Shown here piece after piece: positions 51,051-61,837 of a stretch of 64,000 nt of DNA. The stretch's first letter is position 1, and each line of letters starts with the position of its first letter. Origin of the DNA: Cacajao melanocephalus (taxonomy: Eukaryota > Chordata > Mammalia > Primates > Pitheciidae). The notes under the pieces are model-generated. The model saw only the letters and a list, made by a program, of their open reading frames with translations, was not told the origin of the DNA and made no database searches. The stretch is from positions 62,001 through 126,000 of the forward strand of contig CAUYLG010026640.1 in NCBI GenBank assembly GCA_963573385.1, in the 5' to 3' direction. A program made the translations under genes and the position numbers.

Positions 51051-52120
51051 GAGAAAGGCTAAACTGATCAGACTACGTTTTCTACTAGACCAGAGTAAAA
51101 CATTTTTTCCCATTACCTGTCAAGTGGGAGCTCCTGAGGAAAACTAGACAGGTTTATATGAGCAAGAAGAGAAGGAGCAGAAGGAGAAACCAGGAAGTAG
51201 AGGAAGAGGGAACGCTATGCCTTTTACATCAGAGTTGCAATGTGTATATATTTTCAACTCTCAGGACAAAAATGGTGGCGGTTCACAACTTCCTAAAGGT
51301 CCTTTCAAAAGCTTGTAAAATGAGCCATTTCCTGGAGTGAGGAATGATGACTCATCTGCATGGCTGTTTTTCTCTTCCCTCTGCTAGTTACCACTGGAAA
51401 GTGGAAATATGAGGCGTCGCTTGGACCAAAGTGAAATCAAAAGACATACTATTTCTCTAGTTTTTAAAATGGAAAAACCTCCAATTCGACAAGGGCTCTT
51501 CAGTTATGTTTAACATTTTTTTTCCCCCAAAAGTCCACAAGGCTGAAATGCCAACCTCTTTCAGCAGACCAAACCTTAAAGGCCTTCATGTTCCCTATGC
51601 AGGAAGCCCATAGCTGCCTTAAGGGAAACGTTTTACAGCCCTTACCAACAGAGCACAAAAGTAACACTCAGAACAACAGAAAAGGGAGCCAGAGGCAGAC
51701 AGGACATAATTCTAAATGTGAAATGTGTTGTTTTCAGAAATACGCAGCCATTTTTAGTATTAAAATCAATCAATTTGAAGTACAAGGAGTTTCAGAGGCT
51801 TCACAGGGTTCCATTAATTATTTTCCCTGATGGGATATTACCATATGGGGGCCCCGATTAATGGTGAAAATACGTCCTCAGTGATCTCAGTTCCTGACGG
51901 GTGGTAATAGAGGTCAGACAGCTCAGTAAGTGGTAGGTTGATGGCACTGATAATACTTTCTATTTATCTGAGATTTGTTTCAGTTTTTCAAATCTAACAT
52001 ACCAGTGAATAGGTCCTAGGATATAGTGGTGGCACAATGTCTGTAAACAATGATTCTTTCAGGGAGGGGGAAAAAAAAGAACAGTGCTTTCAATGTTCAG
52101 TATCCTTTACATCTGCTGCT
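51051..52120. other. Unclassified stretch
   Basis: GA-rich tract at 51160-51212. No repeat or gene recognised. Confidence 0.45.
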
Positions 52121-52465
52121 CAGCTGGAAACACTGTTAAAAGGCCATTAGAACCTTAGGGTAACAGACCTCGAATGCTATGAAAGCCATGGAGCAATTTG
52201 CTGTTTGTGTGAGGAGTATCAGCTCCAGCCACTTCCTTTTCATGGACTGAAAACAGTTTCTGTCATGAGCCGTGAAAATCAATTCCACGGTAACCAGGCT
52301 GAAATGCCGTTGAAGGTGGTGCACCTACAGGCTGGCGCTGTGCAGCAGAGCCTCCTTCTGGGCATCCATGGCACCTTCCAGAAGTTTCAGGCAGTGGCTC
52401 CCAGCAGTGCCCAGGAGGTAATGAGCAGCTCAGTACTTCCAGGAAACTTCAGGCTTATGGCTTAG
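52121..52465 (+). other. Candidate exon or conserved element (unrecognised)
   Basis: A non-repeat segment of balanced composition. A frame is open from 52151 to a stop at 52465 (about 105 codons). An acceptor-like 'cctttacatctgctgctcag' ends at about 52123, and a donor-like GAG|GTAATG lies at about 52414. The hypothetical peptide has no domain I recognise, no signal peptide and no obvious repeats. It could be a non-coding RNA exon, a constrained enhancer or chance. There is no promoter, polyadenylation signal or partner exon I can point to. Confidence 0.2.
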
Positions 52466-54332
52466 GGTACTGGTCCTCTCTTATACTTAATTAGGTTAAA
52501 ATTGAAATTGTCACCCTAAATGAAGATAGCTGTAGGAAGTGTCAAGCTGGGAAAAAGCCTGTCCTTGCTTATTTGTATTCCATTTTTCCTGATTGTAGTA
52601 ATTGTGAGAGGCTCATTAAAAAAAAAAATACAGTTTCTGGGCCTTTTAAAGTACAGAACATTTTTACACTTTTTTTTTCAAACGTTAAGATCATACTTTT
52701 GAAAACATGCACTTTAGGGGACTAAGCAGTTCTGTTAAGAGTTGTACTTTTTAAAATCATGGATAGAAAGGTTAAAATTCATTTTTAAACATGCTATAGG
52801 TTTTTCTGTTCTAGGAAATTGTTACTCCAGTTGTAGAATTCAACCTTGGTTATCACATAGAATTAAGCTCATTCTAACCTATGTTTCTATAAATAGTAAA
52901 ACCTTTGTTATAATGAAAACCTTTGTATACACTGCTAAGCATGTTCTGAGTAAGAATAAATTGCCACTCCTAGATCATAGCAACAGCTTATGTTTATACA
53001 TATTACTTCTTATAATATTATCTCATCATCAATTGCTCAGGCTGAGTAACTCATTCAAAGTTAATTTGTTAAGATTTTTGTTAACAACAAAATGGAAATA
53101 ATATAATTTTATGTTTTTTGCTCTGAATATCTAATGTACCTGTTTTAACTGAAATTTAAGTGCAATTACTCTACACATATTTTGCTGACTAAAACAGAAA
53201 AATGTACAATTTTTATCTCTTTTGTACAAAATATATAATGAAGACCTCTTAGTGATTCTAAGACATTTCCAAGTTATTTTTTTAAGGAGGGGAATGTGGT
53301 AATTGAAAATAGATTATTCATAATAGGTTTGTTGTTGATGACATATGATTTGCCATTTGTAAAGTATTTTATATTCAATGGAAACTGACCTTTTATGAGG
53401 GCCATGTGGCAATATAAGCAAAATGAATATATTCTTTATTGCAGTCATATAAAAAGGTTGGCCTAAGCTTTTAACATAATGTTTGACCTGGTATCTAATA
53501 TCCCCAAGTCTGTGAAAGAATATTGAATGATACCATATAATGAAATGAGTAGTAAAAGCATAATAAAACCCTTTCACACATTAGCACTTGATAATGTAAA
53601 AGTTAACAGTAAACTAAGATTACCAAGTTCAAGCCAAATAGAGTTGGAGGAGAAGCTAATAATGGATCACCACACAGGAGTGGCCAGCAATCCTGTGTCT
53701 CCAGATTGTTAGTATTTTAGAATTACAAGCTCCCAGTTTTGAAATAGCGCACCTATACTCTTCAAAAACATTTGTTTGGCAAACAGAAAACAGGCCAAAT
53801 ATAAATCTTGATTTGTTTATTGGTGATTTTTAATATAGCTTGTAGGATTGTCTAAAAGCGATCTCAAAAATTCTGGCTTCTAAAATCAGTTCGCTGATAA
53901 GAACATCTCTTTAAAGTATTAGAAATCTCATGAGGGAACTGCAGAGATACTAGAATGGCTTTTGTTTCATGTTAGTGTCCAATAGTTGTTTCTTTTATAA
54001 TAAATTGCTACATTGTACTTAAAATTTTTGTTAAACATTTTGCTGTGAAAAAAAGAAAGAAAGAAAGAAAGAAAAGAAAACAAAGTACCAGCAATTCTAA
54101 ATGTTACAGTTTTTTAAGTTTGAAAAACTCCCAACCATTGAGATTTGGGGGAAAAAATAGAATAAGCAAACAGATAAAAGACAATTTTTTTTTTCCCGGA
54201 AAAAGGTAAGCCCTGTTATGTAAAAATACCTATACTGTGTGCATAGTGGCTTTTTTTAAGTTCATCTCACAAGTGATAGTGACTTTGAATTTTTTCATCT
54301 ATTAAGAGAATAGTAAGTGAAAGTTATTTATC
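52466..54332. other. Unique AT-rich stretch with GAAA repeat
   Basis: The GAAA microsatellite lies at 54049-54080. The 119-codon frame at 52742-53101 (+) is AT-rich and Leu/Ile/Lys-rich without a motif, and is not called as a gene. Confidence 0.45.
54049..54080 (+). repeat. (GAAA)n microsatellite
   Basis: About five GAAA units inside a purine tract. Confidence 0.9.
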
Positions 54333-55180
54333 TTTTTTTTTTTTTAGAAGACTTCAAGTTGTTTTATTTGCAAAGAAAATGGTTGCCTCAACATCACTGT
54401 AATATTAAGAAAAAAAATACTTCTAGTTCCTTCAAATTCTGTGGAGGAGCACCGGCCCCTGCTAATCTCAGCTGTCCTGGAGGCACAAAGAGAGGAAACC
54501 AATTGCGCGATAAACCGAAAACTATGATATAAGGCACAAACATGTAATGAGTAAAGCCTACAGAGCACAGATGTGCCTGCCTAGAATGTATTTTGCTATA
54601 TCTTTAATTAAATGCGTACAAAATGCAGTGACCAGCTCTAAATGTAGTCTCCTTGCATAACAGTCTAAAAGTCAGGGGAAATATGGCTAGATCTGCACCT
54701 GAGAGGCTAATATAGGAAAAACAGCTCAAAGAGGAGGTGGTGTGGGGGATGGAATTTCTCTTCACCAGAAATCTCAACAGGACCAAAAAATTATTAAGAG
54801 TCTTAGGTACCAACAAAAAGCATGCCATATTAGCAAAGAAAAATAGGATCCTATGGTGAAGGTAACCTGAAATACCATTGCCCATTTCCCATTTAAAGCA
54901 ATATGGAGAGCCCCTTCTACTTAGGAAGAAGAATCACTGGTAGCTGGGTTGGCCTCTGTTATTCCAGGCAAATGTGGGATAGATTTCTCTGGTCCCATTC
55001 TGCTCTTTTCCTTAGTCCCCCTAGGGGTCCATGTAAACTTTTTAAAGATCCCCATGGAGATCAGTAGTACAACTTGTAGCAGTAATACACTTTCTGGGTG
55101 GAGATTCTCACCCACAATCAACGTGAAAAACAACACAAAAACCATTATCCAAAAGATGACCTGTATTTAGAACCACACTG
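54333..55180 (-). pseudogene. Candidate processed retrocopy, parent unknown (minus)
   Basis: A run of 13 Ts (54333-54345) is followed 17 bases later by TTTATT (54363-54368). On the minus strand this is an AATAAA signal at canonical distance before an encoded A tail, the signature of a reverse-transcribed mRNA. The sequence behind it, to about 55180, is not a recognised transposon. Minus-strand frames of 74 to 93 codons (54344-54568, 54604-54885, 54921-55145) are separated by stops and have no domain I recognise; one begins with a hydrophobic stretch. No flanking target duplication was found, and the 5' limit is guessed from the start of the MER20 remnant. It could also be an unidentified repeat. 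Confidence 0.35.
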
Positions 55181-55204
55181 AATGGCACCCAGAGTATGGG
55201 CCCC

Positions 55205-55398
55205 AGAGACTCAAAGTATAATGACTGGACCAACAACATCAGCATCACCTGACAACTTGTTAGAAATGCAAATTACAGACTCCAGGTCAGAAATGCTACT
55301 GAATCAGAAACTCTGGGAGGCAGAACCCAGCCATTTGTGTTTTGCAAGCCTTCCAGTGATTCTGATGCATGGAAAAGTTCAGGAAGCTCACTGCTATA
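55205..55398 (-). mobile_element. MER20 hAT element (minus)
   Basis: 'gactcaaagtataatgactggaccaacaacatcagcatcacctgacaacttgttagaaatgcaaatta', 'ctactgaatcagaaactctgggagg', 'cagccatttgtgttttgcaagccttccagtgattctgatgca', end near 'aggaagctcactg'. Third MER20 in the window; all three are minus. Confidence 0.92.
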
Positions 55399-55404
55399 GA
55401 TTAC

Positions 55405-55600
55405 TGATTCTCAACCCTGGAAGCACATCTGATTTACTTTAGGAAATTATAAAGGAGTGAAAGAATGAAGGAAGGAAGGAGGGAGGGATAGAAAAAGGAA
55501 GGACTGTGCCCTTTTCCAAACCAATTAAATGAGAATATCCAAAACTGAATAATGGAGCTCAAGTATAGATAATTCTCAGTGTACCACATGACAGCCTAGA
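55405..55600 (+). mobile_element. MER5A hAT element with GGAA-rich insert
   Basis: 'actgattctcaaccctggaagcacatctgatttactttaggaaatt' matches the MER5A start. A purine tract (gaaggaaggaaggagggaggg, 55460-55503) follows. Then 'ccaaaccaattaaatgagaatat ... gataattctcagtgtaccacatgacagcc' matches the MER5A second half. Diverged but ordered. Confidence 0.72.
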
Positions 55601-55893
55601 AGATTGTTAAATTTTCAGGAATTTTGTGAACTGATTGTTAAACTGTTGGTAGCTTGAAATTGTTCATGATGGGAACGTTTATATCATAAAACTTACCAAA
55701 TGCTTTGAATCAGTGTCCCCTCCACACCCAGGCAGTTTTTAATACCTAATCTGTTCATCACTGGCCAGGGTGGAGAAATACTGGACTAAAGTGACAATGC
55801 CAAATACCTCATCAATTCAGACAGCCTTGGCAGTTTCTCCCAATTTCTCAATTACTACTTAATTTCTTGGGATTCTTGTTAAGATTATGAAGA
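55601..55893. other. Unclassified stretch before the L1
   Basis: No repeat or gene recognised. Confidence 0.4.
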
Positions 55894-58850
55894 CTTTTTT
55901 TTCCAAGATGGCAGATGACAGGCTTTGTTAGTGCGCCTTACCCTTTGGAAAAGAGTAAAATAGTATGTAGAGATTCAAGCTGTGCGCACTTTTATCCAAG
56001 AAGGAACACAGTCACTCAAGAAAAAGTGAAAGAAACTTTGGATACAGTGAAAGGAGCAGTAGGCAGCAGCCTGCACTGTGAGTCAGGCAGAAAACTGCAG
56101 TCTTCCAAGGGTGAAAGAGGGAGAGACTGTCTCCTTCATGCACATTCCCACTGGGGAGCCAGGTAATCCCGACCACCAGGGAGCACCTTAACTGGGTGCT
56201 AGAGCTGATCTGAGGAGCCGTGGGCAGAAGAAGGAGCAGCATGGAGAAGTGCTTTGCATGCCCTCCCAGGCCCCAGGAGGGCCAGAAGGAAGATGATCCT
56301 AATGGAACTCACAAGCGCCCTCATGGAAATCTGCCAGCTAGCTCAGGCAATGACCACAGGCTGGAAGAAGCGCCCAATGGAGATTTGCAATCGAATCTTA
56401 AGCATAAAGCATGCTCTTGCCATGGGCACAGGAACCCGGTGCCCCTGCTTCCTGGGCCTCTAGAAGGGGTGTGGCCTGAGAGCTGCAGTTTCTGTCTTGG
56501 GTGGGAAGTCTTGCAGTGTGTGGCAGTTTCACACTGTGGGACGCAGCCGGCTCTTGCAGCTTTCTGCCAGCAGAAGTCTGTGGGTGTGAGATCAGCACTG
56601 TCAAAGGCGTGGGAGCTGGGTGGGTCTCATTGCCACCTGCTCCCCGTCTCCTAGTGCGCAGTCTTATGCTGCGGAAGTGGTTCCTTTCCTCTCTGAAACA
56701 TTACCCTAGTGGCCAGGGAATTTCCCGCTGACACCCATCGGGGCCGCCACTTGTACTCACACTTGGAGAGCCAGAGCACAGGACTGCCTGACCCAGCCCC
56801 ACCCAGCTTTTCCCCTCCACCCACCTTGGCAGCAGAACACAAATAGAACCTCTTGGGAGTCCCAGGGCCCTGCCCATCACCAGGGATATCTGAGTACTTC
56901 CCCTGGATAACATAGGCCAAGCATGAATCCCACAGCCACCACCACAGCTGGCTCTCTTATAAGTGTACGGTCCGACATCTACCAACACAGCCCATTACAT
57001 CCCCACCAAAGGAGAAAACTCTTCTTTGACCTCAGCTAACACCACTGTTCATATTACCCCAGCTACCCCGGAGGCCTGAAGCTTGTTCACATGCCCAGTA
57101 CATTGACACTACAGCTGGCAAGTGAGAAAGCCACCACACCACACCAAATAGCCTTATTTAGAAATCCTGAATAGACCCAGACAATTTTACAGAGTCCACA
57201 CCACTTCCCTGCCACCCCCATCAGAGCTGGTGCTCACACCTGGCACTGGGAGACCAGAGGACAGGTCAGCCTGGTCCAGCTCCACCCACATCACTTGCCT
57301 CTGGTGCTAAGAGCAAAGCCTAAGAAGCTACTGCAAGTCCTGTAGACCAGTCCATTGAGGCATCAGAGGGCTTCTCCAGATGGCTGACTGGAGACTTGGG
57401 TGATCAATTCCCTTCAGAAAAAAGAACCAGAATTACCGATAGCCCAAGTGGAGTGTTAAGGGGAGACTGCTGGAGCCCACTGGAGAGTTCATTGGAAGAA
57501 TCTACAACGCACACAAAAACTAAGGAATCAAGAAGCTGGCAGAGATCAAATCCAAAGAGACTTAATATTCTGTGGAAAGGGGAAGTGAGATTGCTCTTGG
57601 CCTCTCTAGCCCTTGCAGTAGACTGCTGATATCCAAACTCAAGTACAGCTTTTTTGCCATCATGAGCCCAAGTACTGGAGTGGGCTGCAATCTGGGGATT
57701 TCTCGAGGGCATTATATTGGGCTACCAGCTCAAACAGGGTCCCTTCCTGTTCCTCCTGGAGCCAAGCTGCAGTAGCGGGTGCCATACTGGGTGTGCACAC
57801 ATTGCAAGACTTCATTCTGCTCAAGGACTTTCAACTCTTGTGTCTTCATGTCACAGGATCCCTTGCAGACATGCTCCAGCAACAACCTGGATTGTGGCAA
57901 CCCCACACAGTGGCCAGACCCAGAGGAGCAGCAGGATTCACTGTGGTCTGGCCCCCAGGGATTGCCACACCTAGGGGAAGGGGGAGTGCACCACACCAAG
58001 GGAGCACCCCATGGGACAAAAGAAACAGAGTGCAGGCTTTTCTGTGTCCATGAACTTCCTGCTTGTGGGCTAGGAGCAGCTGCACCTCTTTAAGCAGAGG
58101 CTTGGGCACAGTGCTCCGTTCAGTGGGAAGACTGAAATTCTTCCCCAGCAGTTGAGCACCCCCAGTACTCATCACGGGACATAGAGACATCTCCCCATCA
58201 CTTGCTGCTGGAGACACAGCCAGGATGATGTCTCTTGCAGGAGCTAGGCTTGGGTGCATCTGTAAATGTTCTTTTTTTCTTTTTTTTTTTAGAGACAGGG
58301 TTTCTCCATGTTGGTCAGGCTGGTCTTGAACTCCTGACCTCCAGTGATCTGCCTGCCTCGGCCTCCCAAAGTGCTGGGATTACAGACGTGAGCCACCATG
58401 CTAGGCCTATAAATGGTCTTTCTAGAGCATTTTGGGGGTGACTGTGTCTCCACAGGATGTGTGTCCTCTGGGGTCAGGCTTGCAGGAGGAGAAGAGTCCT
58501 GTTTCCTCTCTACACAAAATGTCAGCATTCCTGCAGATAGAGAAATGCTTGTCTAATCAGAATATCCAGAACACTGGGAAAGAAGCATGATAGGGAGGTG
58601 GGTCACTTTTTTTTTTTTTTTTTTTGCCAGGCTTGTAGTAGAGCTGAGGTAGCACCCTCCCTTTCACCTATGAAGACCTCAGTGCATTTTATGAGAACTC
58701 CCCAGGCTACATCCATCAGGGCTGGGATGTGTGCCCACCATTGTGGTATTGCATATACCCACCTACCTCAACTACGCCAATTCACACCCATGGGCACCTG
58801 TAACTGAACTGAAGACTAAACAGTTCAACCCAGTGAAAAAAAGGCTGGAG
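55894..58850 (+). promoter_or_regulatory. L1 5' leader / former internal promoter region
   Basis: About 2.9 kb of GC-richer, CpG-containing sequence. 'gaacacagtcactcaagaaaaagtgaaagaaactttgg', 'gtgaaagagggagagactgtctccttcatgcacattcccactgggg' and 'cttgtagtagagctgaggtagcaccctcc' belong to old L1 leaders. L1 leaders carry an internal promoter driving ORF1/ORF2 expression. Frames here on both strands (up to 144 codons at 56220-56654) reflect base composition, not genes. A second 'ccagatggctgactgg' start-like motif lies at 57376-57391. An 18-plus T run lies at about 58606-58625. Confidence 0.75.
58271..58408 (-). mobile_element. Monomeric (left-arm) Alu in the L1 leader (minus)
   Basis: Poly-T (with one C), then 'agagacagggtttctccatgttggtcaggctggtcttgaactcctgacc' to 'gtgctgggattacagacgtgagccaccatgctaggcc'. 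This is only an Alu left arm with its own tail. Flanking duplication: taaatgttct (58263-58272) and taaatggtct (58410-58419), 9 of 10, so it inserted as a monomer. Confidence 0.9.
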
Positions 58851-59029
58851 AATAAAAAGTGCGCATCAAGGGGAATAAGATAAGTTTCATGAGACCCCTC
58901 CCATTCCAGCACCACAGGAGACAGTGACCCTCTTCACACGCCCATTACATTGCTACTACAAGCAGGACCTAAGAAAGTCATCACACAAAATTCTCTATAA
59001 CCAAGGAACTCACACAGTCTTTGCAATTG

Positions 59030-60150
59030 AAATTACCCAGAGCCAAAACTAGGGAATCATAAACTATACACATTATAGTTATACCCAGTCCAGTCAAACA
59101 TCAATTCAAAGATAATAAGAAGAAACAGCTTATCTAGATGAAAAGGAAGCAGAAAAATAATTCTGGCAATAAGAAAAGCAGAGTTTTGCGATGCCCCCCA
59201 AAAGATCACTCTAACTCTTTTGCAATTGAATCTAAACCAAAATGAAATCTTGGAAATACCAGATAAAGAATTCAAAATATTGATCATAAAGTTGCTGAAT
59301 GAGATCGAAGAGAAAGTTGAAACCAACATAAAGAAATCAAGAAAAAAATTCAGGATATGAATGAAAATTTTCTCAAGAAGACAGATTTAAAAAAAACAAA
59401 ACCGAACTTCTAGAAACGAAAGACTCATTTAGTGAGTTACAAAATGCAGTGAAAAGTTTTACCAAGAGACTAGACCAAGCAAAATAAATAATTTCACAGC
59501 TTGGATATAAGGCTTTTGGGTTTACCCAATCAGACAAAAACAAAGAAAAAAGAATCAAAAGAAATGAATACAGTCTCCAAAAAATATGGGATTATGTAAA
59601 ATATGCAAAACCCATAATCAAAAGTATTCCTGAAGAAGAAGAAGAAAAAGTAAAGTTTTGGAAACCTATCTGAGGGAGTATTTGAGGCAAACTTCACTGG
59701 TCTTGATAGAGATTTAAACATCCAGACACAAGAGGCTCAAAGAACTCGTAGGAGATTCACTGCAAAAGAACATCACTAAGGCATATAATAATCAGGTTAT
59801 CTAAAGTCAACATGAAAGAAATAATTCTAAGAGCAGTGAGACAAAGACATCAAATAACTTAAAAGGAAAATCTTTCTTTCCTTATAAAGGAAAATCTGTC
59901 AGACTAATGGCAGACTTCTCACCAAAAAAAATCACAAGCCAGAGGGGACTGGAATCCTACCTTTAGTCTTCCTAAACAGAGTAGGGGTCACTAAGAATTT
60001 TGTATTGTGCAAAACTTAGTTTCATATATGAAGGAGAAATAAGCCTTTCCCAGAAAAGCAAACTGGGGGAGAATCTGTCACCACTAGACTGGACCTACAA
60101 GAAATGCTCAAAGAAATTATAAACGTCAGAATGAAGTTTCTACATGCACC
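59030..60150 (+). pseudogene. L1 ORF1 remnant
   Basis: ORF1 encodes the L1 RNA-binding chaperone (coiled coil, RRM, C-terminal domain) that packages L1 RNA. No long frame survives. Recognisable DNA: 'aataccagataaagaattcaaaatattgatcataaag' (N-terminal coding part), 'ggattatgtaaaatatgcaaaacc' (RRM start), 'gtcagactaatggcagacttctcacc' and 'gaaggagaaataagcctttcccag' (C-terminal part). Stops and frameshifts throughout. A local duplication of aaggaaaatct occurs near 59861-59895. Confidence 0.8.
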
Positions 60151-60652
60151 AGTATAAAAAACATTGAAAGGTATAAAACTCACTGCTTATAAAATAGTAA
60201 CATGATGGAGAATACAAAACAACTAGGTAGCAATCAACACGATGACTGGAAGAGTAGCTAACATATTACTATTAACTCTGAATATAAATGATCTAAATGC
60301 CCCACTTAAAAGATTAGTGGAATGAATTTTAAAAAGCACAGTCTAAATATCTGTTGCCTTCAAGAGACCCACTTAACTTGCAAAAATTCTTATAGACTCA
60401 AGGTAAAAATGGTGGAACAAAATATTCCACACAAATGGAAACCAAAAGTGAGCAGCCTAGCCATTCTTACACCAGATAAAACGGATTTTAAATCAACAAA
60501 GGTAAATATATAAATAAATAATAAAAAAGACAAAGAAGGTCATCATATGATAATAGTTGGTCAACTCAACAAGAAGAGATAACCATTTTAAATAAACATA
60601 CACCTAACACCAGCACTTCCAGATTCATTAGACAAATACCATCAGATCTAAG

Positions 60653-60948
60653 GACTGGGTGCCCTGGCTCATGGCTGCAATCCCAGCACTCTGGGAGGCT
60701 GAGGCAGGCGGATCATGAGGTCAGGAGATCGAGACCATCCTGGCTAACACAGTGAAATCCCATCTCTACTAAAAATACAAAAAATTAGCTGGGCATGGTG
60801 GCATGCGCCTGTAATCCCAGCTGCTCAGGAGGCTGAAGCAGGAGAATCACTTGAAGCTGGGAGGCGGAGGTTGCAGTGAGCGAGATCACACCACTGCACT
60901 ACAGCCTGGGAGACAAAGTAACACTCCATGTCAAAAAAAAAAAAAAAA
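60653..60948 (+). mobile_element. AluY inserted in L1 ORF2 (plus)
   Basis: 'gaggtcaggagatcgagaccatcctggctaacacagtgaaa' is the AluY block. Full length with 16 As. The L1 target is duplicated: 'ccatcagatctaagga' (about 60638-60653) and 'ctactagagctaagga' (about 60951-60966), diverged after insertion. Confidence 0.95.
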
Positions 60949-61735
60949 GGCTACTAGAGCTAAGGAAGAGAAACACAGCAATACAATCATAGGGCAAGAA
61001 TTCAACACAACACTAGCTAGATCACTGAGGCAGAAGAAAGTCAACAAAGAAACACTTGCCATAAACTGGATTCTAGGACAAATGGACCTAACAGGTGCTT
61101 ACAGAACATTCTACACCAAACTGGAGAATATACATTCTTGTCGTATGCATATGGTATATTTTCCAAGATAGACCACACAAATAGGCCACAAAACAAGTTC
61201 CAGTAAATTTTTAAAAATCAAAATCATATCAGGCATCTTCTCAGACTACACCAGAATAAACCTAACAATCAATTCCAAGAGGGACTCCCAAAACTATACA
61301 AATAGATGGAAATTAAATGATCTGCTCCTGAATGATTTTTAGGTCAAAGATAAAATCAAGATGAAAATTGAGAAATTTTTTCAAAATGAATGATGACATT
61401 GACACAAGTTATCAAAATCTCTGGGACACTGTAAAAACCGTACTAAGAGGAAAGCTTACAGCACTAAATGTCTACATCAAAAAGGCCAAAAAGATCACAA
61501 ATTGACAACTAATGTCACACCTCAAGGAGCTAGAAAAATAACAAACCAAACCTAAAGGTAGCAGAAAAGGAATAACGAAGATCAGAGGAGAACTAAACAA
61601 AAATGAAACTAAAAAAAAAAATACAAAAATCAATGAAATGAAAAGTTGGTTCTTTGAAAAGATAAAATTGATAAATCACTAGCTAGATTAACCAAGAAAA
61701 CAATAAAGACAATTCAAATAAGCTCAATCCAAAAT

Positions 61736-61837
61736 AAAAATGGAGACATTACAACAGATACCACAGAAATATAAAAAAAGATCTCAGATGATCTTTTGTA
61801 TTTCTGTGATATCAGTTGTAATGTCTCCATTTTCATA
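61736..61837. repeat. Inverted duplication (hairpin) inside L1 ORF2
   Basis: Left arm 61736-61783 is the normal sense ORF2 sequence ('atggagacattacaacagat ... gaaatat'). Right arm 61790-61837 is its reverse complement, with about three mismatches and a 2-base indel; spacer tcagat. L1 sequence resumes afterwards ('gcacacaaactagaaaatctagagg'). Confidence 0.95.

Noticed and set aside
56220..58260. Several 70-144-codon open frames on both strands around 56.2-58.3 kb
   Set aside because: They lie in the GC-richer L1 5' leader, overlap one another on both strands, and show no protein family. They reflect base composition.
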